Below, piece after piece: positions 30,345 to 42,803 of a stretch of DNA of 64,000 nucleotides. Position 1 is the stretch's first letter; every line of letters begins with the position of its first letter. The stretch spans positions 126,912,375-126,976,374 of the forward strand of contig OZ026515.1 of the NCBI GenBank assembly GCA_964019695.1. The letters are read 5' to 3'. A model generated the notes under the pieces. That model saw nothing but the letters and a program-made list of their open reading frames with translations, did not search any database and had not been told where the DNA came from. This DNA comes from Loripinus fragilis. Taxonomy: Eukaryota > Mollusca > Bivalvia > Lucinida > Lucinidae. Both the position numbers and the translations under genes were made by a program.

Positions 30345-31369
30345 ATTTATAAATCCTGATAAGTTTGAAAACAAAACATGACGCCACTTTAACTTTTGCC
30401 TGGCAAGACAATAGCCCTGTATACTCCAGGCGTTTCATTTTTCCTTAATAATAACCCTCCTTTGTAATGTGCGTTTTGAATGAGAGTTCACTTTGATCAT
30501 CAACTGTGCTAGCTACATTTATTTTAAGTACATGTACAGCTGTACAAAAAACATTGAGACGTGACTGTATGTACAATCATTAAGTACAAATGTATTCTAG
30601 AAATAGGGTGCCAGGTGTTTTCTCGCATTCTGCTTATGTTTTGACACAAAAATGTTCCAGCCCGAGCGGCTTATGTTACGTATTCCGCATCAACCTTTTC
30701 AAATTGAATGATCTAAAGTCATAACTCAGAGGTCGTTGTACATCTATACCATGGGGTATTGACGACAACTGTCCTTATCACGATCGATTTACAATGTTTA
30801 TAATTGTACTGCTGATACCTAATGTGCGAAAATGCGGTCTTCTCCAATGTGACATGGACGTACCGCAGTCTTAGTATAAGCATGATGACGCCGTATAGAG
30901 AACTCCATGGACATAGCAAGCACACAGTGGCAACGCAGTGATAGTGCGAAGCAATCTCTTTCGTCCTTGCCACACTGGCCCTTCGTCAATGAAGTTCCTA
31001 CTACGCCTTGCGCTGCCATTACGTCCATGCTGTCCTTACTACGCACTTCTACGTTTTAACTGCGTCCTGATTCGACCACGTCCTCACCACGCTTTTTCTG
31101 AACATCATCTTTTACGTACATGGAGACGCTTTTATCTGTTTCTACTACGCTCCTACCTCTTTTTCTGCAAGTTCAAGTTTGAAAATGTTTTACTGCCCAG
31201 TTTGATACCGCAGTGGGGTTGGGCTACAAGTTCTCACAGCCCAAGTTACGACCCTTCCCCTGCAGTTTAAACACACAATAGCTAAATTTAAATACACATG
31301 GCTTAACATAAACAAATGCATATGGTTACTAAGCATGTTGTGAACAGAGTAAAATGATAGCAACATAAA
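30345..31369. other. Spacer with CG-rich TACG/ACGC repeat-like tract
   Basis: 30740-31130 is rich in short ACTACGC/TACGTC/CGCAGT words without a fixed period and gives spurious open frames on both strands. No gene recognised. Confidence 0.35.
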
Positions 31370-34359
31370 GGACGTGTAACGGTTTGGCCGTTTTTTGGCC
31401 CACGATGGATTTGGCTGAAATTTGAATATATGGTGGTTTGAGCTTTGCCCTTTCACATGAGCATGTTTTTGAATTAACGACGGCATATGCAGTCACATGA
31501 ATTAAAGTTTCTCACTAGTGTGTATAAACAGAGGTTTGTTCATGAATGTTGATATTTTTAAAGATGCAACAAGCAAACTGACCTCAAACATAATACCAAA
31601 CATGCGTATGTTTATACTCGTCATGTCTATGTCGTAATTTGAGCTAACACTACCATCATTAATTAAAAATTATGCTAAAACTTGGCTAAATACTGTGTTT
31701 ACGATTACCTTGATGATATGTTGTTTTTAGGTGTAATATATATTGAACATTTAGTGTTTTATCGCCTTTTTCAGTTAATCAATAGATCAAACAAGCCTAT
31801 TCCGGTTTATTCATATCAATATAATCAGTATGACATGTACACAAGCGTGCATGTAACGCGGCATTACATGCGTAACCTTTTTTTGCTGGATTATTATGCA
31901 ACATGAATATAAATAATTATAAAGCAACAGAAATGATAATGGAAGCTTTGAACATTTTTTTTGCTCACAGCCACACTTATTAAATAGATACATGTGAGTG
32001 TTGTATATCTGTCTGTTCATCTGTCAAGTCGTCTGTATGTCACACATTTGTGTCTGTGATGTATCTTCCAAACACCTGATTCGATTATAAGATTAATTCA
32101 CAAAACTTTGCACCTAAGTGGATGAACATGCAGAATAATGAATACTTTAAGGCCATGTCAAAGCAGGCGGTTATAGGTTACATGTACAGAATGCATATCT
32201 GCTCCATATTTTACGCATGTCCCAGCTCAGATATCCAACAGTCGTGAAAGCGCTGTGGTCTATATTACTTACCTTTTATCTTATGTGTAACTAAGGTTTC
32301 GCAGTTCACAATCCCGAAGAAACATATGTCATTGTGCAAGACCCTTCATCTTTATTGCGTAATACATGTTCAACCGAGGAAACGTCACGACTGAAATATG
32401 GTTCACTGTAACGTAGAGCAGTGACGTAGAGCATTAAAACACTTAGTCATGTTTCAAGCATTTGTGGTGCAGACATCTATTTCAAGGGTGACAACTTCCG
32501 TCAATGCAGGGATTTCGGAACCGTTTGAACAAAATACATTGTGTTTTGATAAAGGTGAATAAACATCTAAAATAGAGTATTTCGATCCTTGAATATTAAA
32601 TGTATGTGTTTATTGGTACCAGTGACTATTTACCATCTGCAGATAAGTGGTTGTTGTATATATACTGCATTATTTTAGCAAGCACTTTACGAGAGCGATA
32701 TTCGTTGAGGAAATAAACAGTTTAGCACAGATATTGTGCACATGTAAGCATGAAAAGCGCATTACACTCATTATGAATAAAATGCTTGCGGCGTTCGCAT
32801 TCAGGCCATTGGCTGTTTTTATACATGCTTTCTTGCATAAATAACAATGAATTGAAAAGAACAAAGCTAAATCAAAGAATTACATTGGTATATTTGCGAC
32901 AAAATCTGCGCCACCTATATACATCATATATGTACATGAGAAGTCACGAACTTCAAAAAATATAGATAGGTGTTAGTTTTGAGGGTCAGTTACAATATAT
33001 GATGAGAGTGTGCATTTGTATACATCACACCAGCTCCTTTTTCTTCAAATAACCTCACTTTAATAATATTACCATTAAACTGACACAGTTTTATCGAAAT
33101 TTTGGAATCATATCAAATGATTCCGATATCTGTGCTGTGAAGTAGCGTTTTGCTCTACCTTATGAACCGCTAGATGAATTTCATCGAAACTTGCACAGAT
33201 ACTTATCTGGGACAGCCAAAACGAATTATAAGATTTTGGTGACCTCAACCTTATTTACAAGGTCACCAGAGACATGTATAAAAACGGCTTGTCTGTACTC
33301 TATCTTCCTAACCAATGACCAGATTTTTACCAAACTGACACAGATAGCTCATTGGGAAGACCTTAATGAATGACTAGAAGTCGGTGAAATTGACCTCTAT
33401 TCCAAGATCACCAGCGTCACATAACTCTTTTAAGTGGGTGGGGGGACAACTCTATCTAATCTTATATACTTTCCATTCCTAACTACTCTAGTATGGCCAT
33501 ATTAAACAGTGTGTGCCCTGTAATTTGATTAATTGATTATTTTTCCTCATGCTCCAAAGAATGATCACATAATTTGCCATTTTTGACAATCTTAATTCAA
33601 AGCAATGGGCCATGCCAAAACAAAAGTGGCGGTGAGCTGTCTTTTTAAAAGCAGATTGTACCAAAGAACTGTCTCCAGAAATCTATGTATCAGTTAAAGA
33701 AGGGGGGCACATCAAACTCTCTCCTTGCACCTTCTCTCTCCTCTGGTCTCTCTCTCTCTCTTTCTCTCAAATAAGACTCGCATTTACTGAAATGTTGTTG
33801 TATTTGCTTTTCAAACGCAATATATCCGAGAACTGTTTGTAAGAAATAATATTGATACGAGCTTGCTAATATGCACATTGAATTCCATTTTTGTACGGGA
33901 ATCGTACGTCTCTCCAGTGATTTTAGTACTCTCAGTGCTTTGATAAGTATGAATTGAATAGTACATTTCAGGATAAAATTTGCAGAAAAAGTCTTTTTAC
34001 AGTATTTGCCACATGCGGAACCGGCTCAGAGTTACCATTTTATGGTGTAATATTATATGCACAATAAAATGAGAAATAGTTTTATCCGGTTCTGCATGTG
34101 GACATGTATGTAATTGAGCCACGAAGAACACGAGGGTGTTTGGTTTTACCATAGACTTAGTGTTAAGTGTGGTTGATAGGGCATACATTTAACCCCAAAA
34201 TTCATCATAAAAATACATTTTAATGAAGAAAATAAATTGTGGACATTAAACTAGAGACTCTTAGGTATCATTTGGTAATATTTTGGAGGGATTTCTTTAC
34301 AATCGATTTTTTACTGTAAAAGTGGGCCATTTGTAATACAAAACCGTTACACGTCCTTT
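31370..34359. mobile_element. Possible ~3-kb element bounded by inverted repeats
   Basis: AAAGGACGTGTAACGGTTTGG with nearby TTGGCCCAC (31370-31405) is matched in inverse by GTGGGCCA..AAAACCGTTACACGTCCTTT (34322-34359). If these are the two ends of one element, its interior has no recognisable transposase. Alternatively, they are separate solo ends of a MITE. The interior includes bivalve-type dispersed sequence at 33100-33420 and a short (CT)n at 33744-33766. Confidence 0.4.
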
Positions 34360-34919
34360 GAAAATACTAGGAAAATAAATAAACAAACAAGTTAACTAAA
34401 TAATTAATTTAAAATAACTCTTAGGTAGGTAAATTAGGATAAGGATGAAGAAATGCATAGATGAAGAGAGAGAAAAAAAAACAAATATAAAACTGTTAAT
34501 ATGGCCCCTTGAACTTGTGAGAACGTAAAGTGTACAGTCAGGTCATCTAGTACTGGTTTCTAAGTGTGGTTCTAAGTTTAAACCAAAGAGTCAACGTTTT
34601 GAGATGTGTATATACCAAAACACAGCCCTGAACACGACACTATTACTATTCAAACATGAATCAGGCTGAAAAATTACTACGAATACGATTTAGTAAGACT
34701 GCTTGCTGCATTTACTTCAAAGCTGTGCATATAGGACTGACATGTATATCTATTTCCAATAGTAAACTAGAGAGGAACACATGCTATGTTTAACTTTGAG
34801 ATTAATTGTTTTGAAGGTGTGTAATGTTGACATTTATTTTAAAGTCATCTTCAAGAGAATTCTATAGCCGTATGGATGATGGTATACAAGATTTCCGTGA
34901 AATACTCATACATGTATCA

Positions 34920-35255
34920 ACGCGGATCCAGAAAGTTTTGTCAGAATGGGCCCAACTTTGACAAAGAATTAAAAGGAAAAATCATTTAGTTTGTTTGTTT
35001 TTTTTTTCTTTTTAATTGATGAGGAGAGGTAGGATCCAAATACCATTATAAGCGGGCCTCATCGGCCCGCCAGCGAAATGCCATTTAAATGGCTTTTCAC
35101 TGGCGTGCTGATGTTGGGCCAGCATTGAATGCTGGCTTGATAGCTTTGTAATTTTTCAGAGGATCCGGACCAGTATTGAAAACGAACTCTATATTTTTGC
35201 GATGTGATTTTTAGGGGGCTCGAGACCCCCTGTCCCCCATCTGGATCCGCGCATG
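34920..35255. mobile_element. Family C MITE, full length
   Basis: ACGCGGATCCAGAAAGTTTT at the left pairs with CATCTGGATCCGCGCATG (to 35255). The core CGGCCCGCCAGCGAAATGCC..ATTTAAATGGCTTTTCACTGG is followed by GTGCTGATGTTGGGCC. This copy shows the complete layout: terminus, T-run, GAGGAGAGG.AGGATCCAAATACC, core, CCAGTATT, terminus. Confidence 0.85.
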
Positions 35256-36201
35256 CATATATTTATATTTTCGAGTGACCAAACTGCGCCCCGCAAAGCT
35301 TTATCCATGATGCTGACTATGAAATAAGTGAAGCATGAGAATTTAAATATGTTTACCTTACTAAGGCATCCTTTTGGCATTTGACTGTCGGTAAATCCCT
35401 ACTCAGATCTGACATTCTGCCTTTAAAATCGTAGGCAACGTTAAGGAGGTAAAATTGTAGTCTGCCATTTTGCCGTTCCTTCTTCCGCCAAGCGAGTGAC
35501 GTCACACTGATCCCGCACTGAATTTCATAAAGCTACCATGTGACTGGCATTCATGAGATGTAAACATTGAAGACGATCGCGACCAGCTTTACTTTTTAAT
35601 AGACTTCGGAATTTTAGCAAATTACGTGAATTATGAAGTGATTTATTTCGATTTAAGAAAAAGTGGGTATAAGCTGTCTGAAGTAAAACATGCTGTATTT
35701 ACCTATAAATACCTTTTTGTGACCAGATAAACTTCTCCGCACAATTGTTATGCATGTGTAAAAAAATCCCAGGGTCATTCTCGCGCGCACTTGACTATGG
35801 GCAGACTTGATTTAGCTGTTCTCTTTTCTCCTTCCACTCCGAACAGGCAGAACAGAAATCGAAGTGCGCTGGAACATCTGTGCTGGCGTACGCCGGAGTA
35901 CTCCATTTTTCGAGGTGGTGTAGACAGAACAGCCACGTGACCTGTTCAAAACAAGATGGCAGAGCACTGCCTACACTGAACTGAGATATTTTTCTGTCTT
36001 TCCCGATAGTTTCTGATAATTATTCATATCGAAAAAATATAGTCATTATTAAAAGGGATTGAACGCACATGTATTTTGCCATTCTTTTTTCATCTTCTTG
36101 GCAATGTGTTATTTTTTCACAATTCAAACAGTTATCGCTTGATTAACCCCGGAGAACTCCAAAGTGCCCAGTTTTACTTGTTTTAGATCGCTGTTCTGGC
36201 G
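35256..36201. other. Unannotated spacer
   Basis: No gene. GCAGACTTGATTTAGCTGTT at 35801 echoes the inverted-repeat arm at 36286. Confidence 0.4.
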
Positions 36202-36314
36202 TACTCTCAAATTTCTAAATCAAGTCCGCCCTATATTACAGAGTAAACAACACACATGGCGGATGTACCGAACGGGCGAAGGCAGGGCGGACTTGATTTA
36301 GAAATTTTAGAGTA
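36202..36314. repeat. Inverted repeat, 31-bp arms
   Basis: TACTCTCAAATTTCTAAATC..AAGTCCGCCCT (36202-36232) and AGGGCGGACTTGATTTAGAA..ATTTTAGAGTA (36284-36314), with only about one mismatch, around a 51-bp loop that begins TATATTACAGAG. Confidence 0.85.
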
Positions 36315-36324
36315 CAAATTTTAG

Positions 36325-36397
36325 AAAAAACCAGTTTACCCCTTGAGAAATAATGTCGTCGACGATATTATTTCTCAAGGGGTAAACTGTTTTTTTT
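36325..36397. repeat. 73-bp palindrome adjoining the previous one
   Basis: CCAGTTTACCCCTTGAGAAA..TAATGTCGTC pairs with GACGATATTATTTCTCAAGG..GGTAAACTG. The centre GTCGTCGACGAC contains the dyad. The outer A/T runs also pair. Confidence 0.85.
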
Positions 36398-39300
36398 TTC
36401 ACTTACAAAAGGAGGAATTAAATCTCTTATGCAAGGAGGAACCGTTCCAGTATTAACGTGTACATGAAGGAAGGTTTATGTTGCTGCTTTTTGCGAAAGA
36501 GTGGTCCATCATATTTTTGCACAGGTTTTCCGATGATAAAGCTCACACTAATCTTGTAACAAGTTGGGCTGCTTTTACATGGTCTAACTGTGTCCACCAG
36601 CAAATTCAAGAACGCAGTAACAACGTGGCTGAATGTGAAGGGGTATTACAGATTTTAGTAACGTTAGGAATTAACGTCCATAACAATGTTGCGTACATCA
36701 TTATAACAAAATATTAAGATTTTACGCAATAAATTAGATTTCAAAGTAATAGCATATGATATATAGAATCTTACATTCGTGTTCTTGTATTAATGAATTT
36801 ATAAAACTCGTTGCGAAAACAGATTTTCTCAGGTCGAAGCCCAAATATTATAGCATTGCAAGCTGGTCTGCGTATTTGTCGTTCACCACGCCCCAAGCAA
36901 CACCGATGGAAATTGAAATCACCATCAGTTTTTTAGAGTGTTCTACATGAGAAACCACTTTTGGAGCTTTACCGACATTACTGGTTAATGTGTATTATTG
37001 TTGGCCTATATAATACTATTTATCCTCTGATTTCATAAGTCCTGATCATATTGGCCCAGCAAAAAATTGTAATTAAATTTGTTATTAGTAGGCTATAATC
37101 AGGCCTTCTCAAGTAATACAAAATTTAAGATCAGAAGCTTAATTACATTTATGTCGGGGCCGGCTATTATGATAAATGTTCTGTGGTCTAAAGGGGTACT
37201 TGCATCTGTGCCCACGCATGGATTTTCTTTGAACTTAGCATATTAATAACTCATAATATACAAACTACGAAAATGTATTTATCGAATAAGATAGTTAAGG
37301 ATAAGGCTTAGGAAGCAACCCTGACGTACTCCACCTTTGAGGTGGTACCTGTCTCTAAACTTCTATGTCCTAAATCTATGGTTTTGTTTATTTCTATGAT
37401 TTGTCATCTAGATTGAATCCAAAATACCATAGACATTATATATATACCAAAAAACCATTTGGATAAAGTATGGTTTACGTTTTCTGAAGAAGTGATTATA
37501 AAATTTCAATATTTTTTCTCTAAAATTTACAAAACATTCAACATTCAATCCCAAAGATAGATATGTTCTAGTCTTTGTCAAGATATCATATTATCACAAA
37601 AACATTCCATGTATATCCTGTTGATCTGAGCAAAATTTCATGAAAATCCAGACCCGGTAACTTTGTCATTTCCTACTTCTTATGGGTATAGGTCAATTTT
37701 AGCTAATATAACTATTTAGTTGAAATGAATCAATAACTCGACAGAAGGATTATGTTTTTAAATCAACTTCCACTTTTCTTGAAGAAAGACATGTTTAGAC
37801 AATTTCAAATGGTTCAATGGCTGGAAATGCCAAAGGACTTGGCCCCATGTCATGGCACTATGGGGCTAAGACAATGTGTATCACTTTCTCAAGTCCTGAA
37901 TGATACTGTTTAAGAAAGATAATATCATAACAATAAACGTGTGAAAGCAAGAAGACTTAATAATTCTTTACATCCCAACTGAACTAGAGTAACCATATTT
38001 TGGTGCCGTGACCAGGATAAAGTGTAACAGAGTCTTATCAAAGGTACCATATAACAGTGTTCTACATGAATAAGTGAGGTCCAAAAACGAAACTGTATGC
38101 CTAGAATATACAGCCAGATAAAGTATAAATGTTCATATTTGATGGAAATCAGCATCAGTTTTACAGAACAGAATGATCAGAGAAGAATTGAGCATTAAAT
38201 TAGCTATACCTTTGGGGCCAAGAGTTCTCTTTGGCCAAAAAGGTTAATTTTAACCAATAGGTTTGACAGGGGCCTATTCTTGCGAACCAGGTTTATTTAT
38301 GAGGCTTACAATTATAGAATCATAGATATAAGGTTCTTCTCCTGTATGAACTGACTTGTCATAAGGTTTCTCTTCTGTATGAATAAAATTCTTAATAATG
38401 TCAGATATTACGTGTGACATTTGTTAGATGTAGTTTTAATGTTAGAAACTAGATGTGGTAATTACAGGTGTCACCATATTGTATCATTTTGGGTAGTATT
38501 ATTGTGTAAGCACTTCATTAAATAAGAATCGTGGCATTGAATTTCAAAGAATATTGTTTTTTTTCTTTGCCAATCCATAACAAGGAAAAACACTGAACAT
38601 ATCAACTTTTACCAATAAACGTATTAGCATGGTGGTTCAAACTAGGCAAGTATTCAAGTATGTTTTACACTGAAACATAATTATTGTATCGTTTACATTT
38701 TGATGAATTAGGGCCATGTGTTTACATCAAGTTGAAAAAATATGTTACCGGTCCTTGAATTTCATGAAATTTGGTCTACATATTCTTAACATATATGGCT
38801 AGTTTATATGTTGAAATGGAATCTTGACAAAGACTGCAACGCTTAAAAATTTTAATTCCAAATTTGACTGAGTACATTATATACAGTTGAAAATTGGGGT
38901 ACCCTGTCATAAAAATGAATGCCCACCCACTAATCTAATAAATACAAAGCCATTTATAGCATCAACGAACGTATCAATGATATATCAATTTAACAAAACA
39001 TTTCTGCGCCTGTTACATGATATGTCATTTACTTTAGAAATGATTATAACTGGGTACCCTGAGGTATTGTAGTGATATCATACATGACGCCATAAATTAG
39101 CAACGGAATTGCATAAAAACTCAAATGCACCATAAATATAAAAGTCATACCCAAGTCAATTAGTAAACATAATATAATCAAATTCCAAGCGTGCAGACTC
39201 CCATGTTAATTTCCCATACCATGAAAGAGCCCCTTTAGCTTAAACTCGCTGGTAACAGCAGTTAGGTAGTCTCTGGCAAGCAATGTACATATACTGATAT

Positions 39301-39539
39301 TGTAATATTTATGTCGTTCATTTTTATTTATGACGTATTGACTACCAATTAGGTAAGCAGAAACAATTAGCATACTGTATGCTGAAATGGCTGTTTAATT
39401 AACGACGAGTTTGCTGGTTCATTACAATAGCTTTGTAATCGATGGTGCAAGCAAGTTGAATTTAATGCTTTAAATACTTGGAAAATATTTTTTTTTAATT
39501 ATTGATAGTAGAATTTCATTTAATTGCAATAATTTAGAT
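36398..39539. other. 3.1 kb without recognisable features
   Basis: AT-rich. The frame at 36478-36717 (MLLLFAKEWSIIFLHRF..) has no known motif and no splice context. 37400-37700 has the GTCAAGATATCATATTATCA-style phrases common in dispersed molluscan repeats, but no copy elsewhere in the window was aligned. Confidence 0.4.
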
Positions 39540-40900
39540 CTTCGTCCACCTAAACCTAAATTCACTTTAGAAATTTGAAGAAAGGGCTCCAGGAATTCCA
39601 TAGGAAGTAGTTTTAGCGCCTGCAGATGAGGCTGCCAACAACGTTGTGGTCGTTTGAAAAGTGCATTACATCAACACCCTAAAACAAGAACTTGGCACCG
39701 CTAAGACAAATGAGTATAATTTGCTTGACGAGTATGTCCTTGATAGACATCGATGCAATGTGGCTGCTAAGTTTGGTGTATTTGTTGATGAGGATCATAG
39801 CAAGCTTCCTGCGTTATACTGGTTGCCAAAACTTCATAAATTACCCCATAAGTCACGTTCTATTACTAACTCTAGCTCATGTTCTACTACTGAGTTGTCG
39901 ATAATTTTATTTCTTATGTTACTGCGATTAAAACGATGTTATAAAATATTGTGAAACTGTTTTTGAGAGAAATGGTAAAAATCTATTTTGGCCTGTTAAA
40001 AACTCAGGTGAAATCCTTAACAAATTAAAATCTAAAGTTTTTCTAGCATCTAGTGTGTCTACATTTGCTTTCTCTATACTACATTACCTCATAATCTTAT
40101 CAAAAAAAAATAACTGAGTTAAATGAACAAACCTTTAACAGAGAGGGCTCATTTTATTTGGCTTGTTATGAGAAACGCGCATTTTTCACTTCTGAACAAC
40201 CTAAAATATTTAATTTATGGTCATGTCAGAAAGTTTGTGACGCTCTCAATTATCTTTTGGACAATTTATCTATAAAATTTGGCTCAAAATTGTATAGACA
40301 AATTGTAGGTATTCCTATGGGTACTAATTGTGTTACTCTTGTGCAGATATGTTTTATTGTGTTATAAGAGAGACTTCATGTTGTCTCTTTCTGACAATTT
40401 TCAAGCAGATGTTGTTGAAGCATTTAACTCTACCTCAAGATCTCTAGATGTCTTGCTTAATATCGATATTCCTTATTTTGCAAAAATAGTAAGCCAGATA
40501 TATCCAACTCCACTTCAGTTGAATAAGGCGAATACTTCAGATACTGAAGCTCCATTTTCGGACTTAGACTTTACATTACAAATGGCATAGTTTCAACCAA
40601 AGTTAATGTTCCATTTCTTGATGGAGATGTTCCTAGCTCCCCTTCCTATGGTGTATACACTTCGCAACTTATCCGTTTTGCAAGAGTATGTTCTCATATT
40701 CATCGATAGAACACCTTTTTTATTTTTAAGTTTCTCAAATAAGGTTATCGATACCATACGCTCTGTAAAGCTTTTTCTAAATTGTATTCTCCGACACTCA
40801 GAGTTGATTGTTAAATACAATATTTGCTGAAAGACTCTTCTGCAACAGGACATATCAAAACCTCACTACAAATACTCGCACTTTCGTACAGTTTTTAGTT
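39540..40900 (+). pseudogene. Penelope-like retroelement reverse transcriptase remnant
   Basis: Ordered RT blocks occur in changing frames: VLAPADEAANNVVVV then an in-frame stop (39610-39655); YINTLKQELGTAKTNEYNLL; LPALYWLPKLHKLPHKSRSI (~39800-39865); a decayed stretch containing LYTTLPHNLIKKK (~40070-40110); CQKVCDALNYLLDNLSIKFG; RQIVGIPMGTNC (~40295-40335); then 40330-40590 with FMLSLSDNFQADVVEAFNST, SLDVLLNIDIPYFAKIVSQI and QLNKANTSDTEAPFSDLDF. After 40590, DGDVPSSPSYGVYTSQLIRF appears in another frame. The WLPKLHK and GIPMGTNC blocks are characteristic of Penelope-like RTs. At the catalytic site the usual Y-x-D-D position reads S-L-D-V, so a metal-binding Asp is lost. The expected segment between STK and PFLDGDV is deleted. 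No GIY-YIG domain was recognised. Confidence 0.82.
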
Positions 40901-41399
40901 GAAATCGTATTTTTTCAAGTTATCTCCCTTTAAATTAATTAGCGTTTGAAATTAAAATGCTCAGCAGATCAAATCCTCGCTATGAAATCGGAGTTTGTTT
41001 CTTTTGTCCTCTTGCGTATAGCCATTAGATCATTTTCAAACAACTGACATGTGTTCGCATCTGCTAATAAAAAAGATCTAATGATTAAAAAGATCGCCTA
41101 TGGGAAAATCCATTATAGCTATTTGCTAAATATTCCCCCTCAGAATATAACCTGATTTGTCATCTACAGACCATAGCAATCAGTGTCCCAAATATGAAAC
41201 ACTTACAGCCAAACCTGTCTTAAGCGACCACTCAAAAATAGACAAAACATGGCAAAGGGGAGCTTAATGCAGTTTTTGAACTGCAGTAATAGTTGGCAGT
41301 CCATTTCACGAAAAATACTTCTGATGGCACAATGGGTAAGAAGCTGGCTTCCATGCTAAATAAGTTTATATATTTGTACTAAAACCGAAAGGGGTAGAT
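40901..41399. other. Unannotated spacer
   Basis: Possibly includes 3' remains of the retroelement (40860-40930). Nothing else recognised. Confidence 0.35.
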
Positions 41400-41730
41400 G
41401 CCAAAAAAGTAAGTGAGTATGATCAGGAAATACCACAATCACAAACTGGAGACAAGCCCATGGCACTGCGAGGAAGAGTCACACAACAATCACGAGACAC
41501 CAGGAAGACAAACTAAGCAAAGCAACCAGCTCTCTCTTCCCCATCAAGATGACTGCAAAACTAGAAGGGACATAAAGTAACGTACAACTTACAGACTCCC
41601 ACAATGGGAGTAACAATAAACAACAAGTCAACAACAACAGAACCACCGTCTTAGAACGGACAGCAGCCTAAGCCACCATCAGGCTTAAATGCATTTTACT
41701 GGTACCAAATCTTCGCCCTAGATTCTGCTG
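41400..41730 (+). repeat. Dispersed repeat family A, long copy
   Basis: AAGTGAGTATGATCAGGAAA..CCACAATCACAAACTGGAGA, CAGCTCTCTCTTCCCCATCA, GGGAGTAACAATAAACAACA and GATTCTGCTGTTGTTGAA. The same order is found at 45196-45535, and in part at 606, 49130, 49900, 54155 and (inverse) 60055. No pol III boxes were seen, so its class is uncertain. Confidence 0.8.
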
Positions 41731-42286
41731 TTGTTGAAGTACAAAAAATATTCAGCTCGCATGGGGACCTTCTAACCATTGCAATGTATCATAATGGAGA
41801 AACACTCTTATCAAATTACCACACTATGATGAAACAAAGAAAATGGCTCACGACTCACAGATAGTCAGAGCTAAAGAAAACCCCAAGTTGAGCCACGAGT
41901 CTAAAAATTTCCCTAGGTCTCTGAATAAGGTCAAAGTCAACTGGATGCAAAATAACAAGACAGTACACAAAACACTTATTTCTATGCCATCTCATGCATA
42001 TATGACAATCTATTTAATTCACTGAAATCATCCATAATGTACTAAGGATACTTGTTTATGTAATACATAGCCTAGACATGAACTGAGCATTTATCCGTGC
42101 AAGGTCAAAGGTCATTTAAGTGCAAATTTTAATTTAAAAAGGAAGTAATGTTAGGTGCTGCATTTTGTCAGTACCATACACATCCAACAATACAAAATAT
42201 CATAAAACTGCATGTGTATGATTCAGAAAGCAATGCATAGTATTCTTAATAGTGTCACTACATGCCAGACCAGATTTAAAGGTCAC
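41731..42286. other. Unannotated spacer
   Basis: Nothing recognised; the frame at 41843-42025 has no motif. Confidence 0.4.
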
Positions 42287-42803
42287 TTAAAGGGAACGGC
42301 AACCCTGACGATTACTATGTTTTATATGAAAGATCTTAATAAACCATGAATTTTGATACCAGTTTTATCTAAATCGGTTGAAAAACTAAGAAGTTGTAGG
42401 CGTTTGAATATTTGCACATGGACTGTAATGGAAGCGGCCATATTGTAGGCTTAGTGACGTCACACAGCCTAATTAAATATGCGTATTCAAAATAAAAGAC
42501 GAACCAATGGATTACTTGCAACTACCTTTAATAAAACATTTTCCTTATGTATAAAGCTGCATATCTGCTGAAACACAGATGCTTTGATAGTTTTGATAAA
42601 TAAAAATTAAGCAGTAGAAAAAAATTCTGAAAACTAATTAAATATTCAAAATGGCGGCTAAATGTTGGCCATATTGAGTTCTTTAAATGCCCATAGCTTC
42701 CCCATTTTTCAACCAATTTTGATGATACTTGTATCAAAATCCATGGTTCATAGAGCTCTTTCTGATAAAACATACTTATTATTAGGGTTGTTGTTCCCTT
42801 TAA
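42287..42803. mobile_element. TTAA-flanked MITE with ~150-bp inverted termini
   Basis: TTAA-AGGGAACGGCAACCC at the left (42287) and GGGTTGTTGTTCCCT-TTAA at the right (to 42803). The arms share TATGTTTTATATGAAAGATC / TATGTTTTATCAGAAAGAGC, AACCATG(A/G)ATTTTGATAC and ATCGGTTGAAAAA / ATTGGTTGAAAAA in inverse, for about 150 bp. The TTAA duplication points to a piggyBac-type transposase as the mobiliser. There is no ORF inside. TGACGTCACA lies at 42453. Confidence 0.85.

Noticed and set aside
30719..31270. Overlapping open frames on both strands
   Set aside because: They arise from a CG-rich TACG/ACGC word tract; no domain is visible.
36478..36717. Coding exon (MLLLFAKEWSIIFLHRFSDD..)
   Set aside because: No recognised motif, no splice sites or poly(A) context, and it lies beside hairpin repeats.
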